Shown: positions 47,030 through 56,999 of the stretch, in pieces
Layout: each line of letters begins with the position of its first letter
How positions within the stretch are numbered: position 1 is the stretch's first letter
DNA from: Tetrastigma voinierianum
Taxonomy: Eukaryota; Streptophyta; Magnoliopsida; Vitales; Vitaceae
Assembly (NCBI GenBank): GCA_016808115.1
Contig: JAEQBH010006856.1
Coordinates: 31,298 to 95,297 of the forward strand
DNA: 64,000 nucleotides
Reading direction: 5' to 3'
The notes under the pieces: generated by a model
The model's input: only the letters and a program-made list of their open reading frames with translations
Told to the model about the DNA's origin: nothing
The model's database searches: none
Position numbers and translations under genes: made by a program

Positions 47030-48198
47030 TACAACATCAGGAGAAGAAGTCATATGATTGCAACAAGCAGAATCAAGAAGCCACGTAGGAGATGTACCTG
47101 ATATCGTAGAAAGAGCAGTGTTGGATGCACTGGAAGATGGAAGATGAACCTAATTAACCATATCCTGTAGATCTGCTATAGAGAGAGATGAGGTAGGATT
47201 AGACTTGGAATGGGAGTCCATAGATAATTGACGGGGTTGGAAGTAGTAATGTTACGAAGAATACGGCGCGAGTGTAACGGGTTTCCATGAGAATGACCTT
47301 TGTTCTTATAGAAACTGCAGATAAGAAGAGACTTCTTATTGTTATGTAGTTTGACATTATTCCCTTTGCCTTTGGAAACAGAGGTAGGTGAGGTGACGGA
47401 GAAAACGGGTGCGATCTGCAGATCGTGCGATAAACCTGAGTACAGATCAGTTCCGGTCCCGGCAGATCTCGTGCTCCAACTAACTTATAGATAGCTTGTA
47501 GATGGTAGTAAAGGATCCTGATGGAGAATATGACTTCTAGCTAATTCAAACTCATCACGAAGCCCTATTAAAAACTGAAACAATCGTCCTTGTTCACGGT
47601 GAACATAAACCAATTTGGTGTCAGTAGAATTTGAGAGAACTGGTTCAAATGCAATTAATTGATCCCAAATAGATTTCAGTCGATTGTGATATCTGATGAT
47701 CCATCTTTGGTTCGTAGTGAATCTAATAAAGTTTGTGTGTGAGCTTGAAGTTGCGAGCACCACTCGGTCCGACATACCAAGTAACAAGTCCCAAACTTCT
47801 TTGGCAATATCAATGTTGCTAAACTCATCAACAATGGTTGAAATAGATGTATTACGAAACCAAGTGATGATCTGGTGATTAGCACTTTCCCAATCCTCAA
47901 TCCGAATGGCATAGGCAGAATCAGTTTCTTTGTCCACTTGTTTTGGAATAGGACGGTCACTAGAGACATAAAGCCACAACTTGGGGCCTTTGAGATAACT
48001 ACGCATGGCTTGAGACCAATGGGCAAACTTATCCTCATTAAAAATAACATGAATCGGACGAGAAATATCATCACGTGGCATATCGAAATTCTGAATCGAA
48101 AAACAGACAACAAAAATGGAATCAAGACGCGAAAATAAGTCAGAATGCACTTGGTCAAATTTTTGGTCAACGGTCAACTGCTGACATGGCAAAGTCAA
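47030..48198 (-). pseudogene. Copia-type gag, unit 2
   Basis: The 237-codon frame at 47485-48198 contains VIFNEDKFAHWSQAMRSYLK, RIEDWESANHQIITWFRNTS and FLIGLRDEFELARSHILHQD. Compared with unit 1 it lacks the LTRELYQIGQEPGE segment in frame. Sequence at 47280-47400 has the remains of the zinc-knuckle region. At 47040-47100 the minus strand reads GTSPTWLLDSACCNHMTSS, the start of a retropepsin domain with D-S-A, better kept than in unit 1. A unique insertion near 47410-47480 breaks the frame. Confidence 0.82.
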
Positions 48199-48983
48199 TG
48201 GGATGACGTAGGAAAGTCAACGGGCGCAGGTTAGAGGGAAACGGATGCGGGAGGAAACGGTGGAAAGAACGATGGTGTTCGTGGAAAAAGAAGCTATCAC
48301 AGTGATTTGTAATGCTGGAGCCGTGAGTAAGCGGAAAAAAAAATCGAAGAGCTGCTCACGATACCATGAAGAAAGACTTGAGTCTTTATATTAAAGCGTA
48401 AATTACAAGTACAAGAGGAGGCCTTATATAAGTAGCCTACTACTGAAAAACACAAATTCTGTTCATTAAGGAAAATCTAAATTATAATCCTAGGAAATTA
48501 CAAAATAAATATAACAATATATAATAATCTAACACCATACAATACCTCAAAATATCACAAACCCTAAAAATACATGTATTTCTTTACAGGCATCCCAAAA
48601 TGAAACAGCTATGTCCCCAATAAGATTAGTTGTGGGCCACTGGTTCAAGTCTATCAATCCAATAAGATCACTAAAAAATCTAAAAAAAATATTCATAATG
48701 TTGCCTGAAACTTTTGGGTAAAATTTCCTTGTTTCGCTGTTTCCACATTCTACAGAATTAATTCATGGACTTAAATTTGATTTATGCATGGGCCGCAGTT
48801 CATGCCCCATAACAACCAATCAATGGTGAATCAACCTAGAAATTTGATTAATGCATTTATACCAAATATTCATGGTTATGGTGAACATGGTGATGGCACT
48901 CAACTCTCACTCCGAATTATGATTCGTGATAATCAAGAAGGTTCCCTATATAAATATAGATAAAAAAGAAAAAAAAAACATAC

Positions 48984-49363
48984 CAGTACTGTCGCCTTGA
49001 TTATAGTCTGGCGCGAGTAGCCAAACGGGGAAGCATCTTTGATCTTGGTCGGCATAGCGTTTGTAAAATCCCGGCCTCCTGTTGGCCTCACCATTGAGCC
49101 CCTTATGTTCTTCAACCCACGTCTTTCTATAATTAAATCCAATTCCTTTGGAAACAAGTTTCACTTAAGAGCGACCAAATGACCTTTCAAAATCTAGCCA
49201 TTCAAGAAATGGGATCATGTCTAACGCCACCTTGGCCTCAAGTAGGCGCGTAAGGTTTCCTAATTGCTGATATAGTAGACCTTCCTTCCTCACCCCCATT
49301 GACAGTGTTGTTAAGATATATCTTCCCTGTAATCATCCTCAGAACTACATTCTAGGTCAAATG
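48984..49363 (-). pseudogene. CYP82: CYP82-type P450, 3' part of exon 1 (copy B), cut by a Tat element
   Basis: The minus strand aligns with copy C 55931-56302. The block FGYSRQTIIKATVL at the exon end is kept and is followed by a GT donor (48982-48983, reversed). Where copy C has a stop (56204-56206), copy B reads STISAIR with no stop. The exon ends at 49364, where the reversed 3' end of a Tat element starts. The N-terminal half is not found beyond the insertion. Confidence 0.8.
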
Positions 49364-50220
49364 TGTTGTTACCTTGATTGTCTAACCTTCGGGGCATCAG
49401 CGGCGTGATGTGAACTTGCAAAAAAAGGCGATCCGACAATGGTGGGTTGGCCGCCTCTCTGATGATTAAGTCAAAAAAATATGGAGAGGAAGAAGAAGAA
49501 AGTTCGAACAGTTGGGTGCATACCTTTTCATCATTAGAGTCCTCTGGTTTTATAGGGGTGGATTTCATGAATCCCTCTCCCTTTTTTCTCCGGAATGAAT
49601 CTCATTTTCTTAGGAACAAAATTTCCCTTTCCTTATCAAAGACTAATTATTTCCTTATCAAGGTTTGATCTTCCCAGGAGTAAGGGATTTGAAAACTAGA
49701 AAATTCATGGATAAATACCTTTTGTGTATTTCCCTCCTTTATCCATTCGTCCATAGCGAACTTGTCATAAGCAGGAGGACGGCTAGTTGGGGGACTTGGA
49801 ACTCTAGACGGGCTGCCCTGAGGCTGGCCTTTGGGAGGATACCCCGACTTTCATAGACGGGACTCCGAATTTCCTGTCTAGGTAATGCCTTCCAGATGGA
49901 AGGTGGGCCTGGGCCGTTTCTCATCGTGGGCCAGGCGGACCATGGACCGAGTGGAGCCTGGGACCATGGGCCCATTGAGTAGTGGGTTTAAAACCTATGG
50001 TACTCATAATGCCCCCCTTTTTCCTGACTGGAATTTTGTGCTTTTCTAATTGGGGAAAATACCGTAGTATTAAATGTTGAATGTGGAGAGTTGAATGTAA
50101 GGAGGTAGTGCTTTCGTGGGTTCAAAGCGAGTGGGAAATGCATGCTTCCCAGGACATATGGGGCGCATCTTGTTCCGACGACACATTTAATGCAACCACA
50201 GAGTGTACTTATAACTTCAA
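49364..50220 (-). mobile_element. Truncated Tat-like element, 3' LTR and PPT, reversed
   Basis: 49364-50008 is the reverse of the Tat LTR (TGTTGTTACCTT at the left, ATGGTACTCATA at the right). 50009-50024 is the reversed polypurine tract, and 50025-50220 matches the internal end of the element near 9930-10100. Beyond 50220 homology stops. It is inserted in CYP82 copy B exon 1, about 28 bp from the site hit in copies A and D, and in the opposite orientation. Confidence 0.85.
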
Positions 50221-50235
50221 AGAACGAAAGTTCTC

Positions 50236-50595
50236 ATACGATTATTGTCTTGTGCAAATAATGCAATAAGTAGAATAACTAAGGATATAAAAGAAAGAGA
50301 ACACAAATAAATTTAACGAGGTTCGGTATAAATGTCTATGTCCTCAGGTGCCAATGAACAACTTCCACTAATAAAAGAGAATTACAAACTGAGGGCCACA
50401 AATCAAATTCCTAAGAAATTGAGCTAAAAAGTAAATACCCAAGCAATTGGGCAATACTACAAATACTCAGAGTAGAGAGGGGGAAAGGTGTAAAGATTAC
50501 AAAGTATCAAATGCCCTTTTATAGGCTAGCTAAGGGGTGGAAGCAAATCTCACTTTTAATCGATGTGGGATTGCGAGACAAAACATAACAATTCC
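50236..50595 (-). repeat. Possible solo LTR
   Basis: The reversed sequence starts TGTTATGTTTTGTCTCGCAA followed by TCCCACATCG, a phrase common at the start of plant copia LTRs, and ends in AAATTTAACGAGGTTCGG-type sequence. No partner or target duplication was confirmed. Confidence 0.35.
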
Positions 50596-50599
50596 TTTA

Positions 50600-52490
50600 G
50601 GAGAGATTGAATCTAGATCAGTTCGATAGATAAGGCAACCTGGCTTCGATACTTTGATTTGACATTGCTTTTAGATAATATGCAAGGTGGATGTATATAT
50701 ATATATTATTCTTTCAAAGAGTTTTTATTTTTTATTTAAATTTTTTATATATTCACTTTGTATATTATGTTATAGTACCCGTTCTTACCAGGATTCTTTA
50801 AAAGAGTTAATTTATACACTATGGTCTCTATTGTTGTGTCGTCTCAATACAACGTTATGGTTTTCGTCTTCTTCTTGCCGTGTATATTTGTGTGTAGGCG
50901 ATTCAGACGGACAAAACATATCCAATCAGAGACAACAAATCAAATCAATGGTCATCAATATGCTACAGAACTAGAATCATAGATATTCTAGTCACAATAG
51001 TAATATCAAATATGTAGGTTTAACTATCAAATAGTTAATGGGTGGTGTGATGTATTCCTAGTTTAAATAAAAAAAGAATTCGAGCCATCATGCTGGGTGG
51101 GTTTCTTGGTGAAGTTTTTTTCTTATGTATTATGCATTAATGTTTATTTTTTATATCGCCTGTATTAACGAAGAAAGTTAAAAATAATAAATTTCGGAAA
51201 AAAAAAATTTAAATACCAATATATTCTCTCCATCTGGATGTTTCCTAATCCAGATATATTAACTTTTAGAAAGTAATTAAAAAAAACGAGGTGGTTAAAG
51301 GGATAAAAACAAAAGTTATTTCAAAACTAATCCCTTACTTTATAACCTTAAAATATCCACTACTTTAGACAAAATTGCCGCAATGTGTTAAAACCCAAAA
51401 TAATATTGCAAATCCTAACCCATTTCTATACATGTGTTGGACTTAACCATTGTTAAGTTAGCATTTCAAACTTGAAGGGTGTCAAGTCTAAGTTTCTAAT
51501 CCCTTTCTATTGCAAAAAATATTGCAAATCTAACCCCTTTCTATACATGTTGGACGGAACCATCGTTAAGTTAACATTTGAACAAACGTGAAGGGTGTCA
51601 AGTCTAGGTTTCTAACACAAATGTTTGATTTAACCAACGTTAAGTTACATTTGAACAAACTTGAAGGAGGTTAAGTCTTAAAAGATACAGTAGCTATTTA
51701 ATTTGGACTTAACTATCGTTAAGTTATATTTGAACAAACTTGAAGGGGGTTAAGTTTAGGTTTGTAAGGTGGTTAGAGCGTAGATTTGTCAGAATGACAT
51801 AGAAATATCCTTCCTTTTTGGGTTTTAAGAAAAGGGGTTAGATTTTCAATTTGTCCCTTTTAAACGGTTACCCCTTAAAAAATTTAAAACTAGTCAAACC
51901 TCCCTCTTTTCTCTGGAAGGCCTAATCGTTCATCCCTCGGTTCTTCCTTTCAACCCGTTTCACTATAAATGAGGGATAATTTTTTGATCATTCTTGCCTT
52001 GAAATCACCCCTTCCATTGTTCTTCCCTAGATCTTGGTTTTCTTTTTCAACAAAATGATTTCTTTCATATCGATATGGGTTTTCTTTTTTTTTTCCTTTT
52101 TTTCGTGTTGTTGTCATTGACTGATGTAGTGTTTTGTTGTCGAAACGTGCGGCGTGCAGTTTGTCTTTGATGGTTGGCTTCTTCATGGGTTTTCGTATTG
52201 GTGTTTCAAATGGAAAAGTTTTGATCCAATAGGGTCATCATATCAAATCCTATTCGTCAGTATATAGTAGATCTGGAATCTTAGGTATTCTAGGCATTTT
52301 TGGATTATCAAATGTGTAGGTCTTGAGCCGTTTCTTTTTTCTATTAATCTGGATAATGCACCATCCTCTAAAGGTTTTAACACTTTTGATTATGTGTTTC
52401 TTCGGATGTAATGGAAACTTGAATAAATAAATTTCTATATTTTCACAGTAAAAAATAAAAAATAAATAAAATTAGTCATTGCTGCTCATC
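50600..52490. other. No gene seen; contains a repeat array and AT-rich DNA
   Basis: Apart from the array at 51400-51770 I find no protein or element ends. Confidence 0.5.
51400..51770 (+). repeat. Tandem repeat, about 4 units of 80-130 bp
   Basis: The phrase AAC(C/T)ATCGTTAAGTTA, then ATTTGAACAAACTTGAAGGG, then GTCAAGTCTAGGTTTCTAA recurs four times with variable spacing. Confidence 0.75.
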
Positions 52491-52650
52491 ATGACTAGCT
52501 CATGTGGTAGAACGCTCAACGTAAAAAGGCAGGGCATAGAGAGGGAATGGTCTGGGTTAGGGGTTCAATAAGGGCCAGATTTATTACATTGTAACTAAAG
52601 TGTTTTGGCTATAAAAAATAAAAATAAAATTAAAAGTAAAATAAAAGAAA

Positions 52651-52658
52651 TATATGTG

Positions 52659-52744
<86 letters not shown>
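52651..52744. repeat. (TA)n microsatellite
   Basis: A TA-rich run of about 90 bp with a few interruptions, just left of the 3' flank of CYP82 copy C. Confidence 0.95.
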
Positions 52745-52746
<2 letters not shown>

Positions 52747-53017
52747 AGAATTTTTTTTTTTCACGTGTACATAGTTAAAAGATCACTTGCATATTCTAGC
52801 GATCCTCACCAAAACTTAATTACTGCGGGGAAAACAAATGGGGCTTTAAAGTCAATACCCTTTCCCTCGCATTTATTCATTACAATAACAAATACGATAA
52901 TAGGCAATCTAATGAATGGAAACTAAGAATCAAGTAATTCCTACTTGTTGAAATCATCAAATCCACACAATTATGTATACACGATCTTTTTATATTTTAG
53001 TATTAATTTGTGTAGCA

Positions 53018-53629
53018 CTAGTAAAATTCCGCACGAAGGTGGGGCGTGATACCTTCTAAGGATCGGCCTTAAGGCATGCTGAGACTTATCCTGTCATGTA
53101 CGGGACAATTTGATGGTGTAGCCATGGAAAATCCTTGAAGCAATCGAGCAATTTTCAAGTGTAACATCTATAAGGCCATATTGATTCCTGGGCAAGACTT
53201 CTACGAGAACCAAATGGGATTAACTCAAAATATTGGCCAAAAACATCTACAGTTGCATGACTTGTCAAAAACCTCTATGGCTGAAACTCTTTAGGGTTAG
53301 ACCAAACAACAGGATCTCGATGCATCTTCCATGCATTGACTAGTAAGCGAGTGCCTTTGGGAATGTAATGCCCGCAGCTAACAATCTTCAAGTGCCTCAA
53401 GTGTGTGGTAATACTTGAAATTTGGACCGTATAGCCTCAAGGTTTCCTTAACAATAGCTTTAAGGTAAACTAGGTTCGGGATATCTGATTGTTCCACCCA
53501 TTTGTCTCTACCAACCTTTACGTCTAGCTCTTCTTGAGCATGCTTCATAACCCGTCTATTGTTCAACAATGCTGACAGGAGCCATGTAAAGGTAATAGAA
53601 GTGGTCTCATTGCCCGCCACAATCATGGT
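53018..53629 (-). pseudogene. CYP82: CYP82-type P450, exon 2 (copy C)
   Basis: Exon 2 starts after an AG acceptor (53630-53631, reversed) and its first 67 codons are open: MIVAGNETTSITFTWLLSAL is the I-helix with the AGxET oxygen-activation motif, and KAIVKETLRLYGP holds the ExxR of the K-helix. After this a frameshift occurs; later blocks in other frames include the PKGTR-like region, a PFGS region and a CPGIN-like haem loop in which one base is missing before the cysteine codon. The exon ends at a stop (53018-53020) in a typical tail. With exon 1 (55931 on) this is the best preserved P450 of the window. Confidence 0.87.
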
Positions 53630-55930
53630 CTGTTATTTCAAAATTCAAAAAATAACAAATCAAAAGGTATAGAAAGAAATGCATCACAATAGGACCTCAT
53701 ATATATCCAAATGAAGTAGTAGAAACTAAGTTGAGTGAGGCCAAAATCACTAAGACTCTATTTTGAACCCAAAATTTTAAAGGAAAGATAAAAATACTAA
53801 ATAAAATAATGTTCTATGTTTGATTTCTGATAGACAATATAAAATATAATAAAAATTCTTCAAATATTTTATTTTCCTCCAAAGTTTCTTTCTTTGCACT
53901 TTCCCGCCCTATTTTCTCTCTTTTGCACCATGGCCCTTTCGAGGCTTCAAAGCGAATCACAAGGCTCCATTTGGAACCCGAAAAGTAGTAGGGGAAAATA
54001 GAGAGGAAAATTTGAAGGAGTAAATCACGGAGGAAAAGTTAATTCTATATCAAAGTCATTTTATTTGTTTCTCTATTATGATTAAAGACATGATACTTAT
54101 ATTAAACTCAAATCCTACCGACTTGAACTTTTAGGAGAGTTGATCATTTAATATGATATTAGAGCTTAGTCGACGCACCACCTTTCAACAATTTATTCCC
54201 CATTTTGTTTTATAAGTTCTTGAAGGACTATATTTAGTTTGTTTTAGACGTACGGTATGGAGCCTAGAAAATATATGTAAAATTTTGAAATTTTATTGTA
54301 TTTGATTTTTTAAATTTTACATGGTAAAACCAAATATGAGAAAATCATATTCCTTGCCCTTTTTTCTTTCTTTAGTACTTTTGGGTTCCAAATGTAGCCT
54401 AAGGTAGTGCTTAGTTCATAGAAAGTACTAATGAGAGAGAAAAATGCTAAACAAAATGATTTTATCATTTGGATGTCTAATGAAAAATGTCATTGAAAAT
54501 CAAATATACATAAAAGTATTTAGAAACTTAAGTCTTTATTTAATTAATTTTTATAATAACAAATGAAAATAGACAAATTAAGTTTGAAGTATTAGATAAA
54601 AAAAATACATTAGATTTAATTTTAATTTCATTCATTTTTTTCTTTCCTTCTACTTTTCATCTCTACTTTTTTCCTTACATCTTTTTCATTTTTTTTGAGA
54701 ACCAAACATATCCTAAATTAATATCAGAGGGGCTAAAATAAAAGCATAAATCGCCTGCATGGTTAAATGATAATTAGTTTTTACTTTGAATTTAAGTAAT
54801 ATTTGTGGAATTTTTTTTTCCTAAAATTTGAGGGAGGCAAAAAAAAAAAAAAATTCAAAATTTCGAGCGTTTGCCCGCAAGCTAAAAGTAAGATCCGCTG
54901 GTATGCAAATGCATAACGGATAGAAATTGACAATTCAGAAAAAATTTGGAATACATTACTTGAATTAGTTGGTAGTTTGCTTTGATTATATTGCCCACTA
55001 CTACATCATTGGAAGATCCGGGGTTGGTCAATTAATTAATTAAGTCAAAGAAGTTCTTGCACAAGCCTTTTCTGGTTCTTTAACTAACCAGAATAGACAT
55101 TAAGAAAAAAAGAGTATAAGGAACACAAATTTATGTGAAAACCTTACAAAAATAAAAAACCATGTGTGCAAATGACGAGAAATAAATATGAGTACAAAAT
55201 TAATTGGAGTGTTGTGGCTATTGAGAAAAATAATCACAAAACCCTAACATACCACACAATACCTCAAAATATCACAAACCCTAAAAATACATGTATTTAT
55301 TTACAGGCATCCCAAAACGAAACGGCTATGTCCCCAATAAGATTAGTTGTGGGCCACTTGTTCAAGTCTATCAACCCAATCCCTTAATCAATAAAACCCT
55401 ATAAAAAATATTCATGATATTGCATCCAGAAACTTTCTGGGTAAAATATAACCCAACTGTAACAATATTTCCTTGTTGGTTCAGCTTTAAAAAGCTCGTT
55501 TTCATATGAGAACGAGTTTTACACCGTTATATGGTGATTTAATCTTTTGAGATTTGTGGGTAAAATTTTGTCTGAGAAAAGCGAGAACTCAATAAATAAA
55601 ATCACTATCTACTTGATTGTAAAACTGTTCTCATATGAAGAGCTCAACTTTATAGCTCAACCCTTCCTTGTTTCAGTGTTTCCGCATTCTGCAGAATTAA
55701 TTCATGGACTTAAATTTGATTTATGCATGGGCCGCAGTTCATGCCCCATAACAACCAATCATTGGTGAATCAACCTAGAAATTTGATTAATGCATTTATA
55801 CCAAATATTCATGGTTATGGTGAACATGGTGATGGCACTCAACTCTCACTCCGAATTATGATTCATGATAATCAAGAAGGCGCCTTATGTAAATATAGAT
55901 AAAAAAGAAAAAAAAAAAAAAAAAAATTAC

Positions 55931-56860
55931 CAGTACTGTCGCCTTGATTATAGTCTGGCGCGAGTAGCCAAACGGGGAAGCATCTTTGATCTTGGTTAGC
56001 ATGACGTCTATGAAATCCTGCCTCCTGCTGGCCTCACTTTCAAGCCCCCCTTTATGTTCTTCAACCCAACTTTCTATAATTGATTCCAATTCCTTTGAAA
56101 CAAGTTTCATAGTCGACAAATGACCTTTCAAATCTAGCCATTCAAGAAATGGGATCACGTCTGACGCCACAGTAGCCCCAAGTAGACGCATGAGTTTCCT
56201 AATTGCTTATGTAGTCGACCTTCCTGCCTCACCCCCATTGACAACGTTGTTAAAACATCTCTTCCCAGAAATCATCCTCAGAACTACATTCAATGTCAAA
56301 TGTTCAAACCATTTACTCATCACCACCATTTGTGGATTCACCCAGTTATCTTTGCCAAGAATGTACAAATCTTTGATTCCAGCATCCAATTCGGAGACCT
56401 GCAAATGGGTGAAGTCAGTGAGGCGAGCCGTGGAGAGAAGTTCGAGCATGGACAGCTTTCGCATCTCACGCCAAAGAGGTCCGTAAGGAGCAAGGGCGAA
56501 TAAGGCATAGTTGTAGCCAAAAATCTTGGCTGCTGCAGAAGTTGGGCGTGAGGCCAAAACTTTATCGTTGGTAGTGAAGCATTCTTTAACAGCCTCATGA
56601 TTACTCACCACAAGAGTTGGGAACATTCCAAGCCGGACCACAAACACAGGGCCAAGCTCGTCGGCCATGGCGGCGAGGGTTCGGAAAACGGGACTTTACC
56701 TTGTAATAGGTGCAGGTGACCGATAACCGGTAGGCGCCTGAGGAACTCCACTGGCGGGGACATGCCCTTTCTATTGTGAGTAAGAGCCTTACCTCTCCCG
56801 GTTATTATATTTTATACCAGATCACCAACCCCAAAGAAGGCCTGCAATTTCTAGAAAATG
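55931..56860 (-). pseudogene. CYP82: CYP82-type P450, exon 1 (copy C)
   Basis: From 56668 the frame runs MADELGPVFVVRLGMFPTLV, then HEAVKECFTTNDKVLASRP, YGPLWREMRKLSML (C-helix WxxxR) and LNVVLRMISGKRCF, to an in-frame TAA at 56204-56206. The same frame resumes as AIRKLMRLLGATVASDVIPF and runs to IIKATVL at the donor (GT at 55929-55930, reversed). Upstream of 56668, after a one-base shift, PPVEFLRRLPVIGHLHLLQG shows the proline-rich hinge. The N-terminal membrane anchor is not readable. A single stop and one shift in 740 bp may be true decay or sequence error. Confidence 0.88.
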
Positions 56861-56999
56861 AAGGAAAATCCATGTGGAAGTACTAGAAAAAGATTGGAGA
56901 ATATAGTACTGCTCAAGTTCAAGATTCACTACCACATATTTATACAGATTTCCATTAAAGATTCAGTGTTTAAATCCCAACATGGCGGCGCCACCAAAT

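Larger units (their letters stand above)
45219..48534 (-). mobile_element. Tandem gag-only copia-type retrotransposon (LTR-gag-LTR-gag-LTR)
   Basis: Three LTRs of 168-173 bp (45219-45391, 46812-46984, 48367-48534; minus-strand TGTTAGATT...TTCTTCA) alternate with two internal regions. Beside the middle and right LTRs, GCTCTGATACCA or a variant is the reverse of a tRNA-Met primer site. Beside the left and middle LTRs is the polypurine tract GAGTTTGAGGGGA or a close variant. The whole array is flanked once by CCACA/CCATA (45214-45218 and 48535-48539). The matching point in copy C (about 55245) is empty. Each internal region holds gag and stops just inside protease, so the element depends on enzymes from others. 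Confidence 0.88.
43000..49363. repeat. Local duplication unit B (partner 52490-56330)
   Basis: Matching blocks in the same order: 43025-43140 with 52495-52610, 43440-45218 with 53515-55245, and 48535-49363 with 55246-56302. Unit B differs by a replaced stretch (43140-43440) that removes most of exon 2, by a copia insertion at 45219-48534, and by a Tat insertion at 49364. Confidence 0.85.
52490..56950. repeat. Local duplication unit C (partner 43000-49363)
   Basis: This is the fuller member of the B/C pair. It keeps both CYP82 exons, a 2.3-kb intron with the shared MITEs, and the empty site for the copia array of unit B. Confidence 0.85.

Noticed and set aside
52651..52926. 90-codon frame starting with alternating Y and I
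   Set aside because: It is a translation of the TA microsatellite and flanking sequence.
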